DNA of 64,000 nt, from positions 56,740,338 through 56,804,337 of the forward strand of contig NC_087064.1 of NCBI RefSeq assembly GCF_963678635.1, read 5' to 3'. The stretch comes from Symsagittifera roscoffensis. Taxonomy: Eukaryota > Xenacoelomorpha > Acoela > Convolutidae. Made by a program: the position numbers and the translations under genes. The notes beneath the pieces are model-generated. The model ran no database searches. It saw only the letters and a program-made list of their open reading frames with translations, and was not told the origin of the DNA. Positions 11,207-23,560 of the stretch are shown here, piece after piece (the stretch's first letter is position 1; each line of letters starts with the position of its first letter).

Positions 11207-13185
11207 GGACTTGTTGGACAGTTTACTATTAGACGCTTCGTAGCACTAGATTGCCGTAATTGAGTTGCTCGTAGTGCGATTCCAGGTGCACTGTCAATTC
11301 CAGCTGCACTGTTGAGTAGAGAGGCATATGAAGAGACAGCTATAATTTTGTATCTGTTGTTTTTTTTGTAGCAACGTAGAGTTGCCCTAACTAAACAACC
11401 CCAGTGTTTTTAAACGCAAATGGATCGTCACATGGATTTTCGAAACGAAAAGAGGACGAGTCAGCACTGAATGAATGTAACCCTTTGCTTTGGAATCTGA
11501 AATCTTCTCAGAGAGGGGTCTTGTTTTATCTGTCTGAATAATTCTGGAGCGCGATGATGGCAAAGCTTTGTAGCGAACGTACTCAGTGCTGTGATGGTTA
11601 CATTGGCAATGAGTGCTCTCAATCATCATTAGCACAATAATTTGGCGTTCAGGTTTATTGAATGCTTATTGTCTGGTAAAGCTCAGCTTCTGAGTCAACT
11701 TTGCGCGCAAACAATTATCGCCAAAAGGAAAAAGGAAAAAAATTGTTTAGCCTGCCTTTGCGGTGAACTTGCTGCTTGATTCATTGTTAGTTAAAGGTGT
11801 CAACAAAAGCTTCTCGCTAGGGTTTTTTATAATGGTTAAGCTTGGTTTTCACCAGGTCTTCCATAGTAGCTTCTTTTAGGCCATTGATATAAACTATAAT
11901 GCGAGCGGTGACCCGGCCAAATCGAAACCAATTTGAAAACCAAGTATGTTTTTTTCATTGAACATATTCGCATAAAGTGAGCATCTCAACGACTCTGTTG
12001 GCATAGTAAGTTTTCATTTAACCGGGCGATGCTGTCCTGGACAAAACTGTTCTGCTATCTATCCAATCGTGAGTTAACTGGAGTTTCATTAGCTTTTCAT
12101 TCTAGGCTTTTAATTCCAGTTTTGGATTGCTTTCATGGTTCAGTTGAGCTACCTTTGTTTTGCCAGTCAAAAATGTATCGTGTACTCACCGTGGTCCAAG
12201 TAAGCGCGGTAGCTTCACCGGGTTTTTTTTTGTTTGTTGTATTTTACCCATTTGTCAACTTTTGGAACAAAACCACTAGGCACAGGTTCGTCCAACAAAA
12301 ATTGCAGGAAAAAGTTCGAGTTTTATGATGATTGGCGCAGGATAATTAGCCGGTCGAAAAGCCTTGCTACTATTGAGTCAGATGTTCGGAGTGCAGACGT
12401 TGCTGTAGTAGCTACCTTAATTGTTGGATTTACGGGTATAGTGACGTCAACTGTTTCCAATTTGAAGTCTCGGACCCGATGTACTGTAGCATAAGTAGAA
12501 ATTTCATCTTGTGGTTAGTTGGAAACCCCGTGTTAGGGACGCTTTTTGTTACTTGGTAGAGTCTTTAGCCTTATTTGCCGATACAAATAAATAGACGAAG
12601 TCGTCCACGTAGAAGTTTTTAAGCAGTAGTTGAGCAATATTGGGCTTCATTACGTAGTAATGGGCAGCTGTTCAATAAAGCCCAAAGATGGCAATGATTT
12701 TTAAACAGTTTTCACCACTGATAAGTCTCGTGTATTGGTTTTGCTTTATAACACCTTCACTTAGACAAAGGAAGCGAAGCGCAACTTCATCCTGTTTTAA
12801 ATGCCTACTTTTAAAAACATGCCAACAAAATCCGCCAATACGATTTGTTCCCGCATTTATATTAGAAGACCAAACAAGTTCTTTGAAAGGTTAGCTCCAG
12901 TTTCAAGGCAATCACCGAGACCGAGACGCCTTTGTACGTCGAGGCACCGATTGCCACCCTATGGACCTTCCTTGAATTGTTTAGATTGAGCGTTTGAAAC
13001 AACCTTTTGTCGATGTGTATAGTTGAATTGTGCTCATCTCTGTAGTTGTTGAGGAAGCAACGCTTGTGCATTAGCTAAATCTGTGCTGACTCAAGCATTT
13101 GAAGCACAGTTGTTTCACCAACACCTTGCCGCTGCCGCACCCTGACGCCTTTGTAGAACAAAATTTCCCTTGCCTTTGTTTATCT
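10986..13185 (-). pseudogene. BEL/Pao copy D (internal deletion between Gag and RT)
   Basis: The Gag knuckle block (13185-13020) jumps at about 12988 into the RT N-terminal block, removing the protease entry. RT (12985-12330), RNase H (about 12200-12030), integrase HHCC side (11635-11387) and C-terminus (11243-10998) follow. A second deletion joins the integrase C-terminus to 'cactagattgccgtaattgag' at about 11244. The same junction is found in copy E at about 14278, so the two copies share an ancestor that was already deleted. Confidence 0.75.
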
Positions 13186-13199
13186 TTTGGTTGCAGTAT

Positions 13200-14018
13200 C
13201 TACAATGAACTGGCATACTACCGGAAAAAAAATTTTTTTTGTAAATAATTTTGTTGAGCCAGCCTATAACTATGTGATCTGAGTACATTCAAACTTGAAA
13301 ACGAATTAAGAACTGGAAAAAAGAACCATGGATCGTTGAGACTATTAATTGGTTACTCAGGGGGCTGCTCACCAAGGGAAATCTTCCAATCTGCACAGAA
13401 GTGTCTCTGCTGTGGCAAGCATAATTATTTTTCATCATTTTGAAACAAATATGGAGAAAAGATTTGAAATAAACTGTTTTTAATGCATACTTATAGCCAG
13501 TTGAAACCTTAGGCTTGATTATATCGCGAACGTTCTTTGAAAAATTTTGGTTTACTCATTCTTAATCAGTCTTGTTGAAAACAGATCCCGGGTTACTTTT
13601 TCATCCCTGGAGCCACCCAGGACCCAGGGCTTACCACGGGAGCAACCAGATCAAAACTTTGCAGTAATTGCTCTGACATGTCTAATAACCTGATTTGAAA
13701 AATTTTAAAACGGTGACTTTTGAGCCTTAATTGTTTCTTTACTTCAGAAATCAAATTCACTAATAATCAAGTTCCAATAAATCATGACAATTTTTTACGA
13801 TTTCGCTACTTTTTCTTGATAACTCTCATGGCACAATTAATATTAATAACACCCTTTAGCGGAGAGAGGTCATAGCTTGGGACCGAGGTGGAAGGTAATT
13901 GAGCTCGGTTTTTTGTAGTAATTCAATTGAACTAGTAGCGTCAAATCTATTTTTTTTAAGAGTTACGAGGGCAAGTTTCAGCGCTGGTCTCGATCAAGTA
14001 CCAGGCGATAATTTAAAC
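13200..14018 (-). repeat. BEL/Pao inter-element block, copy 3
   Basis: Third occurrence of the block described at 1563-2321, here between the integrase C-terminus of copy E and the Gag knuckle of copy D. It has the same landmark words in the same order. No gene is seen. Confidence 0.5.
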
Positions 14019-17010
14019 TTACACGAGCGCGCGATGCCATCCGAACCGGTAAACACTTCTGGGCACTAGACGTAGTGGCCGCATGCCTCGTAGTGTTAAG
14101 TCCTCAAATATCCACACGAGGTTATCTTTTTCCAGTGGTTCCTCGGGTTGTGTCAATTTAGACTTTTCAATTAGAAATGAAGCGTGCTCTTCAAATATAC
14201 GCCTCCAGAAGTTCTCAAGTAAGTTTTTTGCTCGCTTCAAGGACTTGTTGGACAGTTTACTATTAGACGCTTCGTAGCACTAGATTGCCGTAATTGAGTT
14301 GCTCGTAGTGCGATTCCAGGTGCACTGTCAATTCCAGCTGCACTGTTGAGTAGAGAGGCATATGAAGAGACAGCTATAATTTTGTATCTGTTGTTTTTTT
14401 TGTAGCAACGTAGAGTTGCCCTAACTAAACAACCCCTGTGTTTTTAAACGCAAATGAATCATCACTTGGATTTTCGAAACGAATAGAGGACGAGTCAGCC
14501 CTGAATGAGTGTAACCCTTTGCTTTGGAATCTGAAATCTTCTGCAGAGAAGAGTATTGTCTTATCTGTCTGATTAATTCTGGAGCGCGATGACGGCAAAG
14601 CTTTGTTGCGAACGTACTCAGTGCTGTGAGGCTTACATTGGCAATGAGCGCTCTCATTCATCATGCATTCAATGTTTTCTCGTTTATTGAATGATTATTG
14701 TCTGTAAAGGTGAGCTTCTGAGTCAATCTTGCGAGCAAACAATTGTCGAGAAAAGGAAAAAAACTGTTTAGCGAGTCTTTGCGGTCAACTTGCTGCTTGA
14801 TTCATAGTTGGTTAAAGGTGTCAACAAAAGCTTCTCACTAGGATTGTTCATAATGGATAAGCTTGGTTTTCCTCAGGTCTTCCATAATAGCTTTTTTTAA
14901 GCCATTGATAAAAACTATAATGCGAGCGGCAATCCGAACAAATCGAAACCAATTAAAATCAAGTAAGTTTTTTTTTCATTGAACAAATTCGAAAAAAGTG
15001 AGCATCTCATCGACTCTGTTGGCATAGTAAGTTTTCAATTTACCGGGCGACGCTATCCTGGACAAAACTGTTGTGCTATCTATCCAATCGTGAGTTGACT
15101 GGAGTTTCATTAGCTTTTCATTCTATGCTTTTAATTCCAGTTTTGGATTGCTTTCATGGTTCAGTTGAGCTATCTTTGTTCTTTCACTCACAAATGTATC
15201 GTGTAGTCACCGTGGTCCAAGTAAGCGCGGTAGCTTCACAGGGTTTTTTTTTGTTTGTTGTATTTTACCCATTTGTCAACTTATGGAACAAAACCACTAG
15301 GCACAGGTTCGTCCAACAAAAACTGCATGAAAAACTGCGCGAAATTTATTATGATTGGCGCAGGATACTTAGCGCATCGAAAAGCCTTGCTACTAATGAG
15401 GCAAATGTTCGGAGTGTAGACGTTGCTGTAGTAGCTACCTTAATTGTTGGATGTACGGATATGGTGACGTCAATTGTTTCCCATTAGACGCCTCGGACCC
15501 GATGCATTGTAGCATCACTAGAAATTTCATCTTGTGGTTAGTTGGAAACCCCGTGTTAGGGACGTTTTTGTTCCGTCGTAGAGTCTATAGCCTTATTTCT
15601 CGAAACAAATAAATAGACCAAGGCGTCCACGTAGAAGTTTTCACGCAGTAGTTGAGCAATATTAGGCTTCATTACGCAGTAATGGGCAGCTGTTCAAAAA
15701 AGCCAAAGATGGCAATGATTTTTCAACAGTTTTCACCACAAATGATTCTCATGTATTGGTTTTGCTCTACAACAACTTCACTTAGACATGAGAGGCGGAG
15801 CGCAACTTAATCCTATTTTTAAGGCCTACTTTCAAAAACATGTCAGCAAAATCCGCCATTACGATTTGTTTTTGGAAGACCAAACATGTTCTTTAAAAGG
15901 TCAGCTCCAGTTTCAAGGCAATCAACGAGACGCCTTTGTACGTCGAGGCACCAATTCCCACCCTATCGACCATTCTTGAATTGTTTAGATTACTAGCCGG
16001 TTGGTGTGAGAGGTACCAAACTAGTTTCAGCTGTGGGAAAAGTAACAGCTTTAGCGTAGTTATAATCCAGATGATTTATAGGGAACTTATCATGAAATTG
16101 CATGGCTCCTGGGTTCTTTCTTAGCCGTCTCTGTAGGGATTGCAGAGTTTTGTAACCGGATATTTTTTAGTCATTTTTGCCTTGTTTTTCCTCAGTAAAC
16201 TTTATTGCAGCAGTTTTTTTACTCTTTCAGTAAGAGAAGCGTCTTCTTGTTCTGTTGTCTATTTAGAGTTGATCAGAAGGAAACTTGTTTGACACAATCA
16301 CATTATATGCGATTTTTCAACCTGGTAAAATTTTGACAGCGTAGGAAGTGCCTGTAGAAATTTTTCTGATATCGCGCTCCGCAATTTTCCATAAAACCTC
16401 CACGCCTAGCAAAGTTTGCTCAGAACTATCTCCTCAATAAAGAACGTTGAGATGCCGGAGTTGGTTGTAGCCTGCGCTTGTTTTGTTAAGGTGCTTTAAG
16501 CCGATGGCCTCCAAATCTAGAGCTCCAATTGAATTATTTGAGAGAAGATTGGATGTACCTTTGAAAGCATCATGTCATCCGATTCTCAGTTGGTATAGAG
16601 AGGAAAACACTTGGTCTTTACTGAAAGCGCCTTTTGTTCAAATTTTTAGCTGTAGTTGTTGACTTCGTTTACCATGAAGTGCTTCAGCTGTTTTGCTGAG
16701 GATATATGAACAGCTGCTGCAGTAAATGAGAATGGTATAGCAGTCTACTTAAAAGCCATTGTTGAAAACTATTATTAGCTTGAATTGCAACTGATTTTTA
16801 CTAACGATAATTGTGTCGATTGGATCCGTTGTCTTGCCTACTATAGAGTCAAATTGTTTAAAGTTGAATTTTTGATTGCGCGTTTGAAACAACCTTTTGT
16901 CGATGTGTATTTACTCTGTAGTTGTTGTGTAACCTCATCTCTGTAGTTGTTGAGGAAGCACCGCTTGTGCATTTACTAAATCTGTGTTGACTCAAGCATT
17001 TGAAGCAGTT
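14019..17010 (-). pseudogene. BEL/Pao copy E (most complete: gag knuckle to INT)
   Basis: From high to low coordinates: degenerate Gag knuckle block (17010-16870), linker (16860-16640), protease entry (16640-16370), RT (about 16060-15490), RNase H (about 15300-15060), integrase HHCC side (14664-14421) and integrase C-terminus (14277-14019, with the internal deletion shared with copy D). Together with the Gag core at 17239-17700 it is the only copy that keeps upstream Gag sequence. Frames are interrupted throughout. Confidence 0.8.
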
Positions 17011-17238
17011 GTTTCACTAACACTGCCTGTTAATCTACGAAAATTGAGAGAAACGGAATTTTTCAAAATAGTGCGCGTGGAGGTTTATTGAATTTGTTAT
17101 AATTGTTGCAGTTGTTGCTCTGCTTGAACATCTGCCTTATTTTTTTCTGGACATAGAGATAGGATAGTTAGATCGGTTGTCTGATTGTCTGATTTTGACA
17201 AAGCCCTGTAGTTCACTTAGTGAGATTTTGTTAAAATT

Positions 17239-17661
17239 TTAAAGTTCCCTGATGAACGATGACACCACATACTTTAGGTTGACGTATCTACCGACTAATT
17301 CAAACATAGTCTGAATGCCTATCTGTCTGAAGAATTGGTTCCGCAGTTCTATCAAAGATTTAGCATCATCAGTACATATTGACGGCAAAAAAGTTGTTTT
17401 CTCATCAGTGCTTAGACGTGCATTGTTGCCTATCACAGCCTGAAAGAGTTCAAGCCAGGCTTCTACTAAAATGGTTTTCGTCAAAACTTTACAGTTTTTA
17501 TCCGGTACCTTGAAACCCTTCAGCTTGGAGTGGAATCCAGTTGTCGGATATTCGCTAACGTAATTGTTGACTTGTCTTTGTTCGTTGCCAATCAGGCTGT
17601 TGCTTATGTGGATCGTTGCATTGCGAGTTAGTTCTATAGTAGTAGCCAAAGTGGTTGGCAA
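17239..17661 (-). pseudogene. BEL/Pao Gag N-terminal/core fragment
   Basis: A 140-codon open frame contains WLELFQAVIGNNARLSTDEK followed by L-x3-C-x4-AKSLIE. This matches the Gag core pattern of BEL/Pao and related elements: W-x-x-F...F...I...N..L...EK...L...A...I. In-frame sequence rich in L, Q and I continues upstream to about 17700, suggesting the true start lies higher. It sits directly upstream of the Gag knuckle block of copy E and completes that copy's 5' part. The stretch 17011-17238 between them is degraded. The assignment is inferred from pattern and position. Confidence 0.6.
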
Positions 17662-18041
17662 CTTACTGTTCAGTTGTCCTAATAGGACTATTCGTGACTG
17701 AAGTTGTTAGTAGACCGTATCGGTTATTGCCAGTTGACATCAGAGCTTCATGTATTCAGTTGCAATTACAACATGGGATTTGCATTAGAAAGCTGGTGGG
17801 GCAAAAATTTGTATCGTAGAGGAGCGCGAAAGTTGAAATTATCCATGTTGGCAAAAGGCCAGTTCGATCGTTGGTTCCACATTGTCGTTGACGTTTAAAT
17901 GATTGTGACACGTTGATTGATTTCATTTAACAACCACCTTCAGGAGTAGTTGATAGACAGAATCCAAGACCCGATTAACAGTTTTACGTCATAGGGCAGT
18001 TTTTTACATCCTGTTTTTCACAACCCAATTTTCCAGTAACC

Positions 18042-18069
18042 CGGGACCTAACCAGTAACTCAGGTCCCG
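18042..18069. other. Perfect 8-bp hairpin CGGGACCT/AGGTCCCG
   Basis: CGGGACCT (18042-18049) and AGGTCCCG (18062-18069) can pair around a 12-base loop. The setting is GC-rich compared with its surroundings and lies about 150 bp beyond the last BEL/Pao Gag similarity, where the element's leader or LTR would be expected. Function unknown. Confidence 0.5.
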
Positions 18070-18109
18070 ACCAACTTTTTTTCTCAGCGGCACCCTGGGA
18101 CCCTTTTGG

Positions 18110-20002
18110 GCATTTGGTTCTTCGTTCACAAACAAGTTATCGCCTCGCATTTACGAATAATTTTTTATCTTTCTTTTTTCATGGGGAATTTTTAATAACA
18201 TTTGAATCAACTTTTTACCGTAAAGATTTTCAACATTTTTTAAACTTATTGGCTTCCATTTCTTTTTTGTCTGCTAGCTCGCATATTTGTGTGGTATCGC
18301 AAGCTTACCTTTGTCTTTCTGTGAAAAATATAACTGGTTTATTTGCATGGTGTTTTTTTAGCTGATTAGTTTGAACTTCTTCGAGCTCAGAATTAAAATA
18401 GTTTTGATAGTTGAGATGAAAACACTTCAGTTTCTTACAATCAGAGGCCTTATTTTTTGGCCAGTAATTCTACTTGTAAAATTCTCTCACTTTCACTTTA
18501 CTTCTCTGGGTTTACACATCTATGAAGATAAAAAATGCTATTCTTGATTTTATACGGGAATCTAATATGCTTTATGTTCAAGTGTGTCTATTTTCATGTG
18601 GCTTCATTGCTTGGGCCTTATTCTGTGGTCTTGCTTGCTCCTTTCGAGTTTCCTTGAACGAAATGATTTATTAAGTTCTGTTTTTTTTGCGTACTTACTG
18701 CGCTCAATCTTACATTTACATTCAATTTTTGGTTTGTAAATTTTTGAAAATTTCTTACTCTAGAGAAAGAAAACGGGTTTTTTTTCGGCCCAACAATTAC
18801 TAACTCAAAAAACTTACTAAATCAATAAACAATCAAAAAACATTTAATTTGAAAAAATCTTTCAATACAATTTTGATGACAAAAATGGCGTTTTAATGCA
18901 AATAAGCTACCAAAATTCGATCTCAAAAATTACGCATTTAAGTAGGAGTGACAACGCACAAAAAGTTGGAAAAAATAATTAGAAATGGCTGGAAAAATAA
19001 CTAACGTTTTATATGCTAAGTTTTTCCAGCCGTTTATTGCTCAGGGGGATGTTTTTTGCGCTCAGGACCAAATGCTCCGAGGTATGGTTCGAATTCTTAG
19101 CCAATCAACTCCCATTAAACTGCTCAAAACGGATATTTTTTGTTTTCTTCAAGTTTGTAAATAAAGAGCTATGATTGTCTGAAAAAGTTTCGCGCATTTG
19201 TTCCTTTCTACATGAAGGATTTCTCCTACTAGTCAAAGTTTCCAGAGATGTCACTTTTAGAAACTGGTCAAAATTATTACGTTGACGTTAACTGCAAGTT
19301 TTGCGCAGTTTACGTTTCTTTGATAATTGGCCGACTACATAATAGATCGACACTAATTGATTAAGTTTTTTGTTCCCTTCCCTTCTTATTGTTCCGACTT
19401 TCGATACGAAAGTAACGGAATATTTGTGCTCGGAGTGGGTTTTTTTTCTTCAGACAAATTTCGACTTTTTAACTAGCCATTTTTGACGGAATTTTTTATA
19501 TCACTCAAAAAGTATTATTGTCCTGAGCTTAAACTTGAAAAGATATTTCACCTGTGATCATTTTTCGTAAAGTTATGAGGGTTTAAAGATTGCTATTTTG
19601 ACCAATTTGGGACAATTAACGCGCGATATAATTCGCGCTATTAACGCGTAAGCGGAGATTTAATCCGTCTTATAAATCGTTCCAAATTGAATAAACGAAG
19701 CTTATTTGCCATAATTGATTTGTTACAAGGAACGAAATCTCTCTTTTTGTACTTTATATGGCATGTGGGGGGGATGATTTTCATAAAAAATTTCAAAATT
19801 TAGAAAAAAAATTTTCATTTTATTTTATTTCATTTAATTTTTAAAAGTTTTTACTGCTGCTCCAAAAACTTTAAAAGGCAGTCGGAACATTCAGGGCTTC
19901 GCCCTGATACGAGCAGTCTTGTACTCTTTGATTCTGATTTCCATTTATTATGCACTAATTTTCTAGATACTCCGCTCAATAGTTCTAAATAACTAATTAT
20001 CT
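18110..20002. other. AT-rich intergenic DNA, no feature recognised
   Basis: Long T and A runs are present. I find no supported gene, no RNA gene and no transposon termini. A CG-rich word cluster at about 19618-19660 (AACGCGCGATATAATTCGCG) stands out but is not explained. Confidence 0.5.
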
Positions 20003-20134
20003 CGCAACTTTTTAGAGAACCTCCAATCTTCAATCTTTATTATCTCTGTGAGCAGCTGTTCTCACATATGACCATTAACAGCAATAAAGAGTGAAGAAAA
20101 AGGGAATCCTTGAGCTTCAACGTTTCCAGTCTGG
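20003..20134 (+). repeat. Direct repeat DR-1, copy 1
   Basis: 132 bp starting CGCAACTTTTTAGAGAACC and ending GTTTCCAGTCTGG. It is repeated at 20949-21075 with a few substitutions and small indels. It includes GAGCAGCTGTTCTC, an imperfect palindrome. Separation between copies is about 946 bp. The pair could be short terminal repeats of an unknown element or a duplicated segment. Confidence 0.7.
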
Positions 20135-20948
20135 GTTAACGCTATTTAACCCAATATACCGTCTGAATCGCTAGTTTTTCTAGTTTATTTGGTCAATTTT
20201 TTGTCGAAATTTTTGTTTGTATTCAATTTTTTCCTGATCAATATTTTGATGACTCTTTAAAAAAATATATGGTCAAAACCGCGCTTTAAACAAATTATCG
20301 ACTCCCGATTACAAATACTTTTTTTTCATTTCTATTTTGACGGAGCAGGTGTTCAGGATAATGAAATTTTGAACTCCCGCAGTTTTGTTTCAGAAGATAA
20401 TGTTTCATTCAATTTCAACTAAATAATAATCAAATTGTCAAAAACAAACAAAAAAAGCTACCAATGACTCACGCGCAACAAAACCTAGTTCCCATTATCT
20501 ACTTAAAAATTGCTCAAAATTGTCAAAAATTAAGCAAAAACTGTGTTTGAAAAATTTTTAGCGGCAAACAGCCGCATGCGCAATAAAAGCCTTCTGCATC
20601 ACGCGCCAATAAAAAAACGACAGCAGAAAAAGCGCATTTTCACTTGCCAGTTTCTATTTTAAAAAAGCTCAAAATTCGACAAACTACTGACAAATTAATT
20701 GTTTCCAAAGTGTTTCAATTTTGGAGAAGTTTTTTGCAAGACTTCCACGAATGCCATAGCCCTTAATTCTATCAAGTAAGGACCCGAAAATTTCACTAGC
20801 TGCCGATTCATTTTGTTTACTGCTTTGTTTTATTGATAATGACTATTCGATCGTTTCTTCGACTGTTACACGTTATTTGAATTAGTGTACAAGTGAATTT
20901 TTCTCTTGTATAAAAACTATTCATATCTTGTTTTCAGTTGCTTTTATC

Positions 20949-21075
20949 GCAACTTTTTAGAGAACCTCCGATCTTCAATCTTTATTATTTCTGTGAGCAG
21001 CTGTTCTCACATGACCATTTACAGAAATAATGAGTGAAAAAAAGGGAATCCTTGAGCTTCAACGTTTCCAGTCTG
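20949..21075 (+). repeat. Direct repeat DR-1, copy 2
   Basis: Second copy of the repeat at 20003-20134, in the same orientation. The interval between the copies (20135-20948) holds no recognisable open frame. TG...CA ends are not evident, so an LTR pair is not supported. Confidence 0.7.
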
Positions 21076-21277
21076 AGAACAAACATGAGAACAAAATTAC
21101 TCGGAGACTCTGAAACGCCTTCAGTTTGTATTCTTTTGCAGATTGAGTGGATAAATGGCTAACAGCTCGTAAATTTTAAACAGAGGCGAAGCTGTGCTTC
21201 GGAAACACTAGTGAGGAAACGATTAAGACGCAGCTCTAGATAGTGAAGTAAGCCTCAAATTAGTAAAAAGACGAGGC

Positions 21278-21332
21278 GAATTCCAACCAGCGACCTCGAA
21301 AACAAGCATCTCACTTCCTTCCCATTCGACCA
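21278..21332 (-). repeat. tRNA-derived SINE-like head, second copy
   Basis: On the minus strand TGGTCGAATGGGAAGG (21332-21317) resembles a box A and GGTTGGAATTC (21288-21278) a box B. The TTTCGAGGT word (complement of 21294-21302) precedes box B as in the copy near 0.9 kb. No cloverleaf closes, so it is a tRNA-derived repeat or tRNA relic at best. Confidence 0.35.
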
Positions 21333-22750
21333 TGGACGCTAATCGATCGACAAACAAAAGCCAACAAACAATGCAGAGCAGATTCTATGACATTTCTAAT
21401 GCTACAGACCGTGACAGCAGCTAGTAGCCACCAAATGAGCATTTTCCTTTGCGAGTTATCTTGAAAAAAGTAGGTTCATACAAATACACTACGCTCGCTA
21501 AAGCTAGCAACTGTACTAAGATATTCCTTTTCTCCCTGAGTCATGAGGAGTCAAGGCTAGTAACAAATTGCGTTCCACAAATCGAATTTTCCTCTTTTTT
21601 TTTCAGATCACTGAATCAATTTACAATACAGAGGCAAAGCTGAGCTTCGCATCATCTGCAATACAACTAAATCTATTGAAATGAATGAAGATAGCTATAA
21701 AAAACATGCCTAGACAATAGAATGCCGAATTAGCATGGGAGCAAAATTTCAACAGGCGGTAAAAACGCCGAAAATATCTGAGCAAACCTTGATTAAAATG
21801 TTGCAACAGAGAGGCCGAATAGATGAATGAGACCAGGATCCAGGAGATGAGTCCTGTGAACAAAGTTATTTACGGGAAAAAGAGGCAGGTACCCGATTGC
21901 AATACCCTTTCCTATCGCCAATGTAAAAAATGCCTTCCTTCCATTGCGGATTGATAGAGATGATTATTTCTGAGCAAGTACGATTTTAAGTGCGGCGAAC
22001 TAATACTGATCAGAAATCATTTCTAGCTGAATTGACGCAATTTAATTGGTCCATATATTGCGTTACTAGCTCCGAAATATGTGACTGACTTTAAAACAAC
22101 TTGGAACACTCGGGGCAGTAGGTGATTCTAGGCAAACTCATTTCTTTGTATTCGTAGAAACAACTCTCTTACTTTTTCATTATCACATACATATTAAGTT
22201 CAATCAACATTTTAATTTATCAATTCACTGTTGTTTTCAGATAAGTTTCATCGCAGTCTCATTTCTATTTGAACAGTTCGAAGAACTTTTGTCTTGTCAA
22301 TGTCAATTGGAGCACATTTTATACTCGGCTCGGTCTAAAAAAGAACACATTTTGATAATCGAGAGCAAACATGATTTTTTGCAACTAAAGGCGTGAGAAG
22401 ATTATTCCGTGTTATAAAATGTCAAAAGTTTTACAAGATGGCATCTCTTTTATAGAAAAAAATCTTTGACTAGGTTTTAGCAATCGAATTATAACAATAA
22501 TTTATCTTTTTTCGTTCATTAGTTCACTTTGCCTTCTCAAGTCAAAAGGTGCCATCTCGCATGTAAAAACTTTTTAATCGCAGTAATCCAGTTCTAATCA
22601 TCGAGCCGATTCTTGGTCTGACAAAAATTTTTGACAATAGCCATTGATTCAGTTCACTATCATGTCAAATTCTAGCTTCTCTGATGCCTAAACAACTCGA
22701 AAATAGAACTGTGTCCAAGACAGGATCCATTAATAGCCACCAAATCAAAA
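21333..22750. other. AT-rich intergenic DNA, no gene recognised
   Basis: No supported coding or RNA gene. A short 'gcaaagctgagcttcgcatc' word at about 21636-21655 belongs to the same dispersed GAAGC..GCTTCGCATC family as the palindrome at 24661-24683. Confidence 0.45.
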
Positions 22751-23560
22751 TTCGCCGAATCGAAAATTGTTTACTTTAGGGTTCAGAGATACTCATTCTG
22801 ATACATCTCGCGACATAGAGTGGGATAATATTAGCTGCACAAATATATCAAGGCAAAACAGCCTCGCGTAGCTTGAAAAGCTAAACTCAAATTGGAAAAC
22901 TTAAATCAGTTATCGAGATAAAAATCTCAAATTGCAAAAAATTAAATCAGTTATCGAGATAACATACAATTTTTCATTCACCAATTAAAGTAATAATATC
23001 AATTGTTTACGTTAAGGTTCAGAGATATTCATTTTGAAAAACCTCGCGATATAAGATGAGATTATATATGCTGCACAAAAATATCGAGGCTAAAGAGTGC
23101 TCGATTAGCTTGAGGACAGCGAGTTCAAAATGAAAACCACTTAGCACAGTAAACGAGATAAAATACAATTTTTCATTCATCAATGACCGAACTATTTCCA
23201 GTTCCCTTTTTTTTTGGGGGGGGGGGGAGGTAAGAGAAACTAATTTCTATTGTCTTTTCATAAGATGAGATTACATATATTGAAAATTTTTCTCAAGGCT
23301 ATATGGCGCTCAAGTAGCTTTGACAGCGAGTTCAAAGTTTAAGTAGTTGGCAGTGTAATCGAGATAATATACATCCTTCCATTCATCATTGTCCAAAGTA
23401 TTTCCAGTTGTTTACTTCAGAGTTCAGAGATACTCATTCCGAAATATCTCGCGACATAAGATTAAATAAATGATATATGCTAAACTAACATTTCGAGGCC
23501 AAAAAAACGCTCAAATATCTCGAACAGCAAATCTAAAATTCAGAATACTAACAACAGTTG
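22751..23560 (+). repeat. Tandem repeat, ~200-240-bp unit, about 4 copies
   Basis: The phrase 'gttcagagatactcatt...ctcgcgacataagatgagattatatatgctg' recurs. Anchors 'gttcagagat' lie at 22781, 23017 and 23424. Anchors 'taagat' lie at 23052, 23261 and 23459, giving spacings of 209 and 198, and the first interval is about 240. The third unit has lost its first part and carries a poly-T/poly-G run at 23207-23230. Each unit also holds an 'atcgagataa.atacaatttttcattcatca' segment. Confidence 0.75.

Larger units (their letters stand above)
1280..17900 (-). mobile_element. Array of degenerate BEL/Pao LTR retrotransposon copies
   Basis: About five partial copies lie head to tail on the minus strand. 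Reading from high to low coordinates, the ideal order is Gag core, Gag zinc knuckles, protease/RT entry, RT, RNase H, integrase HHCC, integrase C-terminus, and a non-coding block that leads into the next Gag. The integrase segment recurs at 3068, 6016, 8326, 11387 and 14421. Every copy has frameshifts, stops and internal deletions. Several copies share identical deletion junctions, so the array grew partly by duplication of already broken copies. Family assignment rests on the double knuckle pattern, the RNase H and integrase motifs, and their order. Confidence 0.85.

Noticed and set aside
12029-12328. Plus-strand frames of 60-140 codons repeated through 6.6-15.5 kb, conserved between copies
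   Set aside because: They are antisense to the BEL/Pao RNase H/integrase region; conservation follows from the shared repeat.
21621-21863. 80-codon hydrophobic minus-strand frame
   Set aside because: Sits in non-coding repeat-like DNA. Hydrophobicity follows from T-rich codons; no family or flanking signals.
23207-23230. Telomere-like G-rich run
   Set aside because: It is a single poly-T/poly-G run inside a tandem repeat, not a repeated telomere hexamer.
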